From Symsagittifera roscoffensis (Eukaryota; Xenacoelomorpha; Acoela; Convolutidae), in the NCBI RefSeq assembly GCF_963678635.1, contig NC_087067.1, positions 39,946,379 through 40,010,378 of the forward strand: DNA of 64,000 bases, written 5' to 3'. Below the pieces are notes generated by a model. It saw nothing but the letters and a program-made list of their open reading frames with translations. It was not told the DNA's origin and ran no database searches. Both the position numbers and the translations under genes were made by a program. Positions within the stretch are counted from its first letter, which is position 1. Each line of letters starts with the position of its first letter. Below, one piece after another: positions 10,575 to 19,197 of the stretch.

Positions 10575-10966
10575 CTAAAAATTAAACTCAAGAGTAAATT
10601 TTTTTTAAAAAAAATAGCTATCCAGTACTAGGCTTAGTATTAAGCCAAATTTATTCTAAGGTTTCATCATAAGTTTACACTCAGCTCTTGTTGAAACTAC
10701 TCCACGAATTTTTTTAAGCTATAGCGTAGGTTGTGTTTGTTGAGCGAGTTTTGACTACGTCAAGTAAACTTTTAGGGTTCAAACGTGGTATCATATAAAT
10801 GTATTTTAGCCGTGATTCGGATTCCAGAAAAAAAAAACTTGTCTCAGTGTCGAGAAAAACTGTTCAGATTGTTTTTTGCTTTTGATTAGACGATGACCTC
10901 CAAAATTCAGTCCACCACTCTAAAATTGTATTTGCTTGGCTTTTTCACGACATTCAATTCCCGATC

Positions 10967-10974
10967 TATATAAA
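10967..10974 (+). promoter_or_regulatory. TATA-box-like motif upstream of nested plus-strand locus
   Basis: TATATAAA lies 94 bp before the ATG at 11068 that opens the plus-strand coding remnant. The spacing is compatible with a core promoter plus a leader. In such AT-rich DNA the match could be chance. Confidence 0.3.
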
Positions 10975-11067
10975 TCTATCGTCGGTTCAACCTTGACTTT
11001 CCTCTAAGTTCCATTTTGTTCAACAAACACGCTAACTCCCTCAAATCAATATTAATTGTTTATTTTA

Positions 11068-12211
11068 ATGGCAAGTACATGGGTTGAACAAAACATGAAA
11101 TCATACTTTTTGCGATATGAAAAGCTTCTTATCCTACAATTTCCTTCAATAACCAAAGATTTCTCATACATGAAAACCCAAATGCTAAATGACATCAACC
11201 ACAAAGATATACTGCAGTTTCTGATTTACCGTTTAAAATTAGTGGTATCACTTTCACGCCAACTTGCTTACAAAGTCTTTCTCTGAAACGATGAAAAATT
11301 TGTAACCAGCTACAATGAAAAAAGCAACAACAACAATATGTATGTGGCTTTTGCTGTAGCAATACAAAATTGCATAAAAGTTTTCCATGAAACTTTTAAC
11401 CGATTATAATCCAACCAAAACTTTTCAAAACCTTACAAAAAACGTAAAAAGCACACTAGATTGCTCCAATGAGCTGTTGCTTTCATTCTGTATTTCCTCA
11501 CATCTTTCTCATCAAAACGCACGTTTTGACTTTTATGAGGAGCGCACCCGGCGTCAATACTGGGGTTTCCATATTTTGAAACTAAATACTACTAGCCATT
11601 TAAATGATGAATATAGACCACAAACAGCTATAAAAGCGTCAATGATCTGGAAAAATTGATATGAAAAAAAATAACATCAACGAAATTTTAGACTCTTTTT
11701 CCTAAAATTAACCCAATTATAGAAAATGAATCAATGGGCTAAGTTTTGACTAAATTTTTTTGTTCGGTCTGTCAAAAATGCATGTCGTAATTAGTATCAA
11801 AGGGTGACCCTTTGTGTCGTGAGTGTTCGAACTCATTACATTATCAAGCAAAAAGTTGTATTATTGGATTAAAGTACTGGACATCACTCGGTCGTGAAAT
11901 CCACAACAAAATCGTTTCTTTGTTTTTATTACTGTTCTGGATTCAAATGACTAATGACTAAAAATCTTTTCCGCTCGAGTGCTTCCTCTTCCAGAACAAT
12001 TAATGGAAACCAGAAAAAAATTATGTGGCATCTAGAAAAGTTTGCTAAATTCATAAGCAATCAATCGTACAAGAGCGAATTCGCATTTTGTTTGCTGAGT
12101 CCTTCAAAATTTAGATATTCATTACTTAAAAAAATGTGGGTCAATTTGGTCAATACTTGGAGTGAACTCAATACTGAATTAAAGAAAAAAATAAGAAAAA
12201 ATTTAGAATGA
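11068..12211 (+). pseudogene. Decayed plus-strand protein-coding locus of unknown family
   Basis: Three protein-like segments follow one another. The first is MASTWVEQNMKSYFLRYEKL onward (11068-11286). In the same frame after a TGA comes a stretch with MYVAFAVAIQNCIKVFHETF (to about 11405), and then a one-base shift moves into a second frame (11387-11659) with CSNELLLSFCISSHLS and RFDFYEERTRRQ. The third (11954-12211) contains KIMWHLEKFAKFISNQ and ends KKMWVNLVNTWSELNTELKK. A good pyrimidine tract plus AG (TGCTTCCTCTTCCAG) stands at about 11995, so the last part may be an exon. With one in-frame stop and one frameshift in the first 600 bp it reads as a pseudogene, or as a gene with introns I misplaced. 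I recognise no domain. It is nested, on the opposite strand, between minus-strand exons. Confidence 0.4.
11775..11840 (+). repeat. Fragment of dispersed T-arm-containing repeat
   Basis: AGTATCAAAGGGTGACCCTTT followed by GAGTGTTCGAACTCATT repeats the order of blocks at 148-200 (AGTACCAAAGGGG..CCCCTTTGG, then a hairpin with TTCGAA in the loop). It is taken as a diverged member of the same family, interrupting the remnant at 11068-12211. Confidence 0.45.
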
Positions 12212-12345
12212 AAAAATTAAACTTGCATATTAAGAAACAAAAAATGTGTCACTCTTCAGTTTACAAGTTTTGTCACAATAAAATATGCTGGAAGTAATTT
12301 TCCTAATTTTCAAACTATATCAAATTATTTTGGCTTTAAATCTCT

Positions 12346-12917
12346 TTTGTTCTGACTTTCGATACAAAAGTAACGGAATATTTGTGCTCGGGGTGGGTTT
12401 TTTTCTTTTCCTTTCAGACAAGTTTCGAAAAGCTAGCCATTTTTGACGGATTTTTTTATTTAAAAAGCTAGCCTTTTTGACAGATTTTCAAAATTTCAAT
12501 CAAAAAGTATTGTTGTCCTAAGCTTAAATTTGAAAAAATATTTCACCTCTGATCATTTTTTGTAAAGTAATGGTGGTTTAAAGATTGCCATTTTGGCCAA
12601 TTTGTGACCATTAACGCGCGATGTATTTCGCGATATTAACGCGTAAGCGGAGAGTTAATCAATCTTAGAAATCGTTCCAAATTGGTTGAAAGAAGTTTAA
12701 TTGCCATAATTGATTTGTTACAAGGAGCGAATTTTATCTTTTTGTACTTTAAATGGCGTGTGGGGGGATGATTTTTATTTAAAAAATTCAAACTTTAGAA
12801 AAAAAGTTGTTCATTTTGTTTTATTTCATTTAATTTGTTTTAATGTTATTACTGCTTCATAAATCTTAAAAGGCAGTCGGAAAATTCAGGGCTTTGCCCT
12901 GATGCGAGCAGTCTTGT
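12346..12917 (-). repeat. Dispersed hairpin-ended repeat family, copy C (inverted)
   Basis: Read on the minus strand, this begins ACAAGACTGCTCGCATCAGG and ends GTTACTTTTGTATCGAAAGTC, matching copies at 3720-4234 and 5277-5794. It contains the same TTAACGCGCGATG.ATTTCGCG central near-palindrome and an extra short duplication near its right end (GCTAGCC.TTTTTGACGGATTTTT twice, about 12432-12490). Confidence 0.7.
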
Positions 12918-13686
12918 TAACTATAGAAATAAAAGGATCTTGACATCTAAGCTTTAGGCTACCAATAAATGCAGCCTCAGTTTCTTTTAAACTACTCGTG
13001 CAATGAAACTCTGAAAGCTTTGAATTTATTTCAAAGAAACAATCGCTTGGTAAATAACTTGGGTTTTTAAGCAAGCTAATCAAGTGATACAACTTTGAAA
13101 TAATTCAAGTCAGTTAACTAAGTGAATCATCTTGCAAACTTTTTAGTTTATATATTTATATATTTTAGAATTATTTGAGTTTTTTTTGTAGATTGAATCG
13201 ATTGCAACCTCGGAAGTTTTTAAATTGTTCCATAAAGATAATCAGTTTGTAAAGTCCTAAGGGGAGCTAGTAAAGCAATGAAACTTTTCAAAAGCTCAAA
13301 AAATTTAATTAAAGATGGAGCTTCAAATTATTTTATCAAGCAAATCTTTTTGCAAAAAAGCAACCGTTCAGACAAGTTTATCATTCGATGAAACTTCGAA
13401 ATGTTTCAATTCATTTGATAGAGCAAGTTAGCGCGTGCAAGCTATTCAAGCGTTGAAATTTCAAAATTTGGAAAGGAAGTCGTTTGGAAAGGAAGTCGTT
13501 TACAAAAATTTGTCTTATTCTGAGCAAGTTGTTCAAGTAATGAAAATTTGATTAAAATAAACAAATAAATCAAATAAAAAATGTCCACTGTTGTATAGAG
13601 TTAACTTTTCTTACCGTAGTTTTATACTTTTTGATTAGCTGAAATCAACTTTTTTTTGCAAATTGAATCATACAAAACTTGTTTAC
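12918..13686. other. AT-rich spacer
   Basis: No supported gene. A direct repeat AAAGGAAGTCGTTT is duplicated at about 13473-13500. The TTTTCTTACCGTAGTTTTATAC segment at 13607-13628 resembles 14316-14340 on the other side of the GC-rich insertion. Confidence 0.35.
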
Positions 13687-14311
13687 TGTTGTTTAGAAGT
13701 CCTCAGTATTCTCATAGCCATAAATGGCCATCACTGAGAGTTAGTTTCACCAGGAAACACCATTCTTTAAGGGTAGCAAGTTGCCTAGCTACCCACCTTT
13801 CGAATCCGAGCTTTTCAAAATCACCGGGTAAGAACCCTTCCTATGATTACATTATAGGATCCACAGTGCTAAAAGCATTGTGGCGGGTACCATTCATGTC
13901 AAATTCGGGAAAGCCCATTTTCCACAAATAACTTTAACAGTCATCAGGGGATCCTGTAGAATACAGTCCCCGCTCCTAGTCTCAACTAACACAGAAATTT
14001 TTGCCAATAGTCGTCTCTACCAGAGGACCTGCGAGACTACTAATGGCACTAGTCTGGTGGCTTTCAAGGCCATATCCAAACATGGCAAGCGCAAAGCAAA
14101 AATGTTGAGTGATACGCCTTAGAGCACTGGGCAATGCGTCGTGTGATGTTGGCAGAAATGGCCTCGTTTGATGAACCGTCGTTGTCATATTGGAAGCACG
14201 TAATCCAATACATCGCGCAGGCAATAGGAAGTACAAATACCCGCGCGACAGCCCAAAAGCAGACTAAATCACCAGGATACACCGGGGTAGATCCGATTGT
14301 TGTTTAGAAGT
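13687..14311. mobile_element. GC-richer 597-bp insertion flanked by 14-bp direct repeats
   Basis: TGTTGTTTAGAAGT stands at 13687-13700 and again at 14298-14311, and the 597 bp between differ sharply in composition from the surrounding AT-rich intron. A perfect 14-bp duplication is typical of target-primed non-LTR (LINE or SINE) insertion. There is no obvious poly-A at either end. Short open frames occur on both strands (13656-13931 +, 13982-14282 -), but none shows a domain I recognise, and no reverse transcriptase motif is present. Alternatives are a retroposed cellular RNA or an organelle-derived insert. It lies between the exons at 14374-14637 and 10482-10574. Confidence 0.55.
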
Positions 14312-14373
14312 AATTTTTCTTACCCTACTTTTTTTTTTTTGCTTAGCTAAAACCAATTTAACTAGCTGCTAAC

Positions 14374-14637
14374 CTTTCAGAAAACAAGTCATGCCTCCAT
14401 CGTAGTCTCGCCTAACAACCCATTCGTTGTCAGTTTTGCTTTTTCTTACAACCATGCAAAAGAAGTACACTGGCGCCATTAACCTGCCATACACTGCCCT
14501 AGCATCCGGGTGCATGCGAGCAGCCTCCTGCGCACATTTCTCTATTGTAAAGTCGTCTGTATTTGAGCCCAAATAGATTGTTTCACCAACTCCCTCGACT
14601 CTTGAGTCAGCCAAGTAGCCATGTACGCAAGGAGTGT
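14374..14637 (-). CDS. Exon encoding PAN/Apple-like cysteine module
   Basis: A symmetrical phase 1-1 exon of 264 bp. The acceptor GCCTTTTTCAG precedes AC-ACT-CCT-TGC, and the donor is AAAG|GTTAGC. The frame starts TPCVHGYLADSRVEG, continues with IEKCAQEAARMHPDARAVYG, then FFCMVVRKSKTD and GGMTCFLKG. The Cys at the end of an alpha-helix-like stretch (EKCAQEAA), a second Cys before a hydrophobic strand (FFCMVV) and a third near the end (MTCFL) follow the layout of PAN/Apple-type disulfide modules, which bind proteins or sugars outside the cell. The family call is by pattern only. Joined to the upstream exon 17862-18051 the junction codon is GAC and the frame stays open. Confidence 0.7.
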
Positions 14638-14699
14638 CTGAAAAAGGCAATAAAGTTGGCAACTCACCTGCGACACTTGGCTATGGATTGGGATTAACG

Positions 14700-15517
14700 C
14701 TGTGGTGGACAATTTGAACTTGTACTAACTGGAAGGGGATGGGAGGAGACAAATTTTATAGGGTTAAAATTTTGTTTAAACCAAGAGTAGCCAGTTGGTG
14801 AGCAAGAGAAGATTTCGATCATTCTAAGCACTCTTTAGAAAAAAATTAAAAGAGGAGAAAAACGCTAAAGAAACTTTCAAATATAATTTCTATTTTTTCG
14901 CGTTTTGGGAGTATTGATAGAGTTTTCTGAACATAGTTTTTATAGTTTCAATCAACTAAAGCAACTAATTTTTGGTATGCCTACTCAAAAACAATAACAC
15001 AACTTGCAAACAAAAATAAGGAAAGTACTAAATAGTAAAAAAAGCGTTATTACAATAAATTGTTAGAATTTGATGATTTTCTGCCAAATCATGATTCAAA
15101 AGACTCAGGCATCTAACTTAATTTGAAAAAAGACTTCAGCTGATTTTCGTTGACCGAATTTTTTTCCATATATTCAACACTCATGTTGCCCTTGGACAGG
15201 AAAACAATTGAAAACCGTTTTTTTTTCTCACATTTGAAATTAATTTTTAATCACTTAAATCCTGCTAAATTTTGTTTCGCATCGATCCACATCTGCAACA
15301 ATCGAAATCTAAACTTTCCTATCCCTAGAACTCTAAATTTTGACATGCAATGAAATAACAAGCGGATAATTCTAAATCTTTTTCTGTAGTCATCCAGACT
15401 TTTAAACTAAAATATTGGATTGTTAAAATAAATCCAGCTATAGTTTAACTCTAAAATCAATAATTTTGACCAATTTGGTCGTTATCGTGATCAAATAAAT
15501 AACAAAATAGTTGATGA
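14700..15517. other. Intronic AT-rich sequence
   Basis: No exon or repeat could be supported. The open frame at 15150-15353 (+) has no coding character. Confidence 0.35.
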
Positions 15518-15950
15518 GTCGTGAAAAGACCAATTTTGCAGCCTTGTAACTTTTTAAACAACTTTCCAGATTATTCAACTAACATTTTTTTTGCCAAATT
15601 TCAAGCAAAATTTTAGCACCAAAAAAACTTTCTCAGTGTTAACGTGAACAAAAAGTTTGTATCAGGCTCTTTTCTCGTCCTGATTATCATTTTAAAGCTC
15701 GAATTATTTTTTTCGAGACAGAAAATTCGAGAACACGTATATACATTCAAGTAAATGGAGAGAGTGATCAGTGAAATTATTTTCAAGACGTGAAACGAGT
15801 CTGATGCATTTTTTTCTGCTCACCGTAACACTGGGAAAGATTTTTCTGGAGCCTATATGTTGCTCAAATTTTGGCATGAAAGTGTTAATTAATTAATTTT
15901 GAGAGTTGTTTAAAAAATTACAAGGCTGCAATTTGGTCCCTTCACGACCG
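15518..15950. mobile_element. ~430-bp inverted-repeat element
   Basis: GTCGTGAAAAGACCAATTTTG then CAGCCTTGTAACTTTTTAAA (15518-15566) is the reverse complement, with few mismatches, of TTTAAAAAATTACAAGGCTG then CAATTTGGTCCCTTCACGAC (15901-15948). The arms are about 49 bp around a core of about 335 bp that has no coding capacity. Weaker pairing continues outward (AAAATAGTT against AACTATT). This is interpreted as a MITE. Confidence 0.6.
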
Positions 15951-16604
15951 AAGAAAAAAAACTATTCGATTGTTTTTATACGTTTTTTGGCCATGAGTGA
16001 CTCATGAAAGTCTATCGAAAGTTAATCAATTCGTTTTTATAGACAACAAGACAGTTTTTTTGTGCCAGTAAAAAACGGTCAAAATCTGTTGTAAATCGAC
16101 AAACGTTAGAAAATGGGCTTTATATTATCGAGCTTCATACTGTATAAGGTCTCTATAAAAATCAATTTTTATCAACTTTAACCCTTTTTGTCAGGGCGGG
16201 TAGGTCAACAGGTCCCATGGTCAGCAGATGGGACAGCCTGGAGTGAAAGAAAATATTCGGAAAAAAGAGAAATTTTGCTGCAACAGTTTTTTTTGAAAAA
16301 CTAAGATAATCAGAGTTTATCCGTGGAATGCCAGGTGCTGCTATTTTTGTAATTAACCAGATTCATACATTTTGAACTAACAGAGACACCATGAAAATTG
16401 GATAGTTCTTAAAACTACAGTCAAGGGACAAAGAACTTTGATTTCCACAAACTAACATACGAAGTTATTCTTCAAGTTTTTGTCGTTTTCACTGCAACAA
16501 TTAAATATACAGGATTGAAACATGGACACATTCTAGACGAAACATTTTAAAATGAGGTAGCTGGAGCAAAATTTGAGAAGTTGTATTATGAAAGCGTAAA
16601 ATAG

Positions 16605-16863
16605 TTTGTATACCATAACTGTTTTCGGAAGTGTTCTCGTTGTAGGAACAGCTTCGAAAATAATACAAGGAACCTGAATAAACGGCACAAATTACTTGTT
16701 TGGGAAGCTGGTTAGTTACTTGAACGGGCGTCTAAATTGGTCGTATGTTTTTGACGATACAGACATCAAAAGCAAAAGGTCTTGGGGACTGATGCCAATA
16801 AAAATGGACAAATATAGAGGCAACAGAGCTGTTTATGAGATTCCTGCGCAAGAGTTGGATTAG
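16605..16863 (+). pseudogene. Fucosyltransferase (GT10)-like coding scrap, frameshifted
   Basis: One frame (16605-16715) ends RHKLLVWEAG. The overlapping +1 frame (16678-16863) reads LNGRLNWSYVFDDTDIKSKR then SWGLM. The order W-x-x-E, then N-W-S/T-x-x-x-x-x-x-x-D-I, then G, is that of alpha-1,3-fucosyltransferases of family GT10, where ESP, FNWT and SDI mark the end of the N-terminal lobe. The two frames overlap by about 40 bp, as expected if a single-base change broke one reading frame. No other GT10 block is present nearby, so this is a fragment or dead copy in an intron of the minus-strand gene. The family call is tentative. Confidence 0.3.
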
Positions 16864-17300
16864 TCAACTTTCTATAAATTTTGCCGAGACAGTTCATTTG
16901 CTTGCTAATTTGATCATCAGCGCAAAATTTTTCATACATTTCAAGCAGTTTATTGACACCAGACCAAAAAATTTTTTCAATTCTTCTTTGATTTCAAATC
17001 TTTGAGGTTGTTTCTACAACAAGAACAACTCTGAAACTAGTTCATACAGACTGGCTATTTAATGCCTTCACAAAGAAACTTCTCTAAGTTTTATCTGGCT
17101 AGCTCTTTTTGAAAAGTTTAACCTAGCGTGTGTCAAAATTTCAATTCTATATCTTGAATAGCTTCAGAGAAAGTGACAAAAATATGAAACAAAAAATCGT
17201 GAAACAAAAAAGCTTGTTGAAATCAAAAAAATGTATTTTTTTTCGGCGACTGTAGAAATACCCTTAAAGAAAAAAACCTTTTAAAAACAACAAGGTTTAC

Positions 17301-17455
17301 TGTGATCCTGTGAGCAACTGTTGGATATCCATATTGGTTAATTTCAGTCTTTACAGTACGTTTGTTTTCATAACAAAGTGCAAAATAGGAGGAACCGGAG
17401 ATCAATTCTGTCCGGATTAAGGTTAGCTGAATTTCGGATACGCTCACTTCACAAC
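17301..17455 (-). CDS. Possible exon of cysteine-rich extracellular protein
   Basis: After the acceptor AATATAAG a frame opens phase 1 with CEVSVSEIQLTLIRTELISG and continues through YFALCYENKRTVKTEINQYG to HRIT at the donor ACA|GTAAAC (phase 0). The composition is protein-like and the phase 1 start fits the exon at 17862-18051. However, the phase 0 end does not fit the next sure exon at 14374-14637, so it would need another small exon between them or an alternative transcript. No domain is recognised. Confidence 0.35.
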
Positions 17456-17861
17456 CTTATATTCTACAACTAGAAAAAAGTTGCTCCCCTGCATTGGCAA
17501 AAGTAAGGTTGCCTTGATTACAATAGATTTTCATATTGATTTTCTTCTAGTAAAAAAGATTGTATGAGACCCAATTAGACACAAAACTGAATCAAATAGG
17601 GATTTTATCTGTATAAAATTTACTTTAATCAATTTTTATGCACTTTAAGGACCCAAAACATCGATTATTTGATTATGTTGTATGCAAAAATGATTTTAAT
17701 GCTTGGAAAAGGCTTAGCAAATTTTTCATCTATAAAAATGTTGGTGTCAGAACATCACCCTGGATCATGTTCTAATTGCCTTTTCTAAAGCTTTTTCTAA
17801 AGTTACCTAATAATTTTCGCATCAATTACAAATGAGTTTTTTTCTAGATTTTGCTGCCTAC

Positions 17862-18051
17862 CGTAAATACATGTCTCGAAGTCATCATCGGCAACAAATT
17901 GAGGAGAATCTCGGTTGAAAATCGGCTCCAATATTTCACACCGGTCTTCATCTCGTTTTTTACTCCACCCTAGCACGCCCTCTACATTGTGCACTCTTCC
18001 ATGACACGTTTCTTCTCCACTTAGTGACACTTCGTGGGGATTGTTCGCGAC
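17862..18051 (-). CDS. Exon of cysteine-rich extracellular protein (63 codons)
   Basis: The acceptor ATAATTCAAG precedes GTC-GCG-AAC (phase 0) and the donor is TACG|GTAGGC (phase 1). The translation runs VANNPHEVSLSGEETCHGRV, then GVLGWSKKRDEDRC, then FVADDDFETCIY. It has four Cys in about 60 residues, no membrane segment, and an acidic or Gly-rich extracellular look. The phase 0 start joins exactly to the preceding exon at 18677-18735 (which ends RGRYT). The phase 1 end joins to 14374-14637. The repeated tail pattern, a Cys before a hydrophobic pair (FETCIY here, MTCFLK in the next exon), suggests module duplication. Confidence 0.65.
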
Positions 18052-18676
18052 CTTGAATTATGAATCAGGTGTTTTAATTTTTTTTAATTAAAATTTTGTC
18101 GACCTAAAAGGTGAAACCAAATCGATTTTCTGAGCTTTCCCAAACCCTTTTGACCTTATTTCAAAGACTTTTTCAAAGACCCTATTTTGACCACATTGTT
18201 TCCGCCGCAGGAAAGTTTTTGAGAAAACAGTCAAAACAAGACGTTTTTAGGCATTTTTTGATTAATTATCGTTGCTAACTAAATGTTTAACACGCGTACT
18301 TTTTCCCATAAAATTCATCGATAGCAAAATGCGCAGTTGTTCATAAAAAACACTTATACGAATTGTGTACCTAGTTTGAAATGATGAGGTTGGTAATTTT
18401 TAAAAAATATATATTGAAAAGTGCGATAAAAGTTTTAAAAAGCCATAAAGGTTAAAAGCTGAGATCTCAACCCCCATCCCCTGTAATGAAACTGGCGTGA
18501 TCGGTTCTCTGTTTAATGATGTCAATCCGCTTAATTTTTAAACCTCAACTTGCCAAGTTTCCTGCCGAGAAGCCACCCTTAACAGATTACCGCTACTTTT
18601 TATTGTACAAGTGAAACAAGGTAAATTTATTTAAGCAGATGAAATAAAGACTAAAATGAACTGTTAGGCTACTTAC

Positions 18677-18735
18677 CGTATACCTTCCTCTGTACACCCG
18701 TCCTGCGTTATTCCCGCATGTTCCGACCGGAGGCT
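18677..18735 (-). CDS. Short exon of cysteine-rich extracellular protein
   Basis: A 59-bp exon between the acceptor CTCGTTTTTAG and the donor ACG|GTAAGT. The only frame compatible with the next exon reads PPVGTCGNNAGRVYRGRYT, with phase 1 in and 0 out. Another frame meets TAA, and the third meets a stop in the next exon. It is the most upstream exon seen before the LTR element at 18855-35279. Whether the gene continues across that element to the exons at 37-48k is unresolved, but the phase of 37093-37207 would permit it. Confidence 0.55.
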
Positions 18736-18854
18736 CTAAAAACGAGTTCGGAGCTTTATTAAATCTTTTAAATTTTCTTGTGAAAACCTAAGGCACAACT
18801 GACCTGGGACATCTCCTTAAAAACCTACAAAATTACTAAGATTCAGTGGTTACA

Positions 18855-19175
18855 GCGGAACTAGTTTAAAACAAGTGTTTATTTTATACTTTGATATTTC
18901 TTACTGTTAAGTATTAATAACTAACCAATCAAAATCACGACAAAATACGACTAAAAATTACGCCTAATTGTAATGCTCTAACTTCGCGATGAACCAATAT
19001 ATCTTTAGATTCATTGAGACCAGGAAACATAAGATCTACGAGTAAGACTAGGAATGGCATTAAACTACAGAATTGTACGAGCCTATCCGGCCAAAAATAG
19101 ATAGCTTAGCGAGCAGACGGAGTACATTCATCCGAATATACTCTATGAGACGGCCACCCCGGACCAAGACTTATG
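18855..19175 (+). repeat. 5' LTR of retroelement 1
   Basis: Aligns with 34895-35279 (3' LTR) and, in its second half, with 48530-48706. The right edge is set by the primer-binding-site-like TGGTGCGACC that follows. The left edge is approximate; a canonical TG terminus is not preserved. The 3' copy has an extra ~60 bp (GAACTTTTAATGAAGATTG region) not found here. Confidence 0.65.
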
Positions 19176-19197
19176 TGGTGCGACCAACGAATCTTGA
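19176..19197 (+). promoter_or_regulatory. Primer-binding site of retroelement 1
   Basis: TGGTGCGACCAACGAATCTT begins right after the LTR. The start TGG is complementary to a tRNA CCA end, and the same TGGTGCGACCAA follows the LTR of element 2 at 48707. The matching tRNA would end TTGGTCGCACCA. I do not assign its amino acid. Confidence 0.6.

Noticed and set aside
13982-14282. Two minus-strand frames within the GC-rich insertion
   Set aside because: They overlap in different registers, lack recognisable motifs, and GC-richer sequence naturally has fewer stops. No gene called.
16180-16260. Possible small minus-strand exon (pyrimidine tract plus AG, then AVPSADHGTC)
   Set aside because: The frame hits TGA after ten codons and the only donor before it (T|GTTGAC) is poor. 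It would bridge 17301-17455 to 14374-14637 in phase, but the evidence is too thin.
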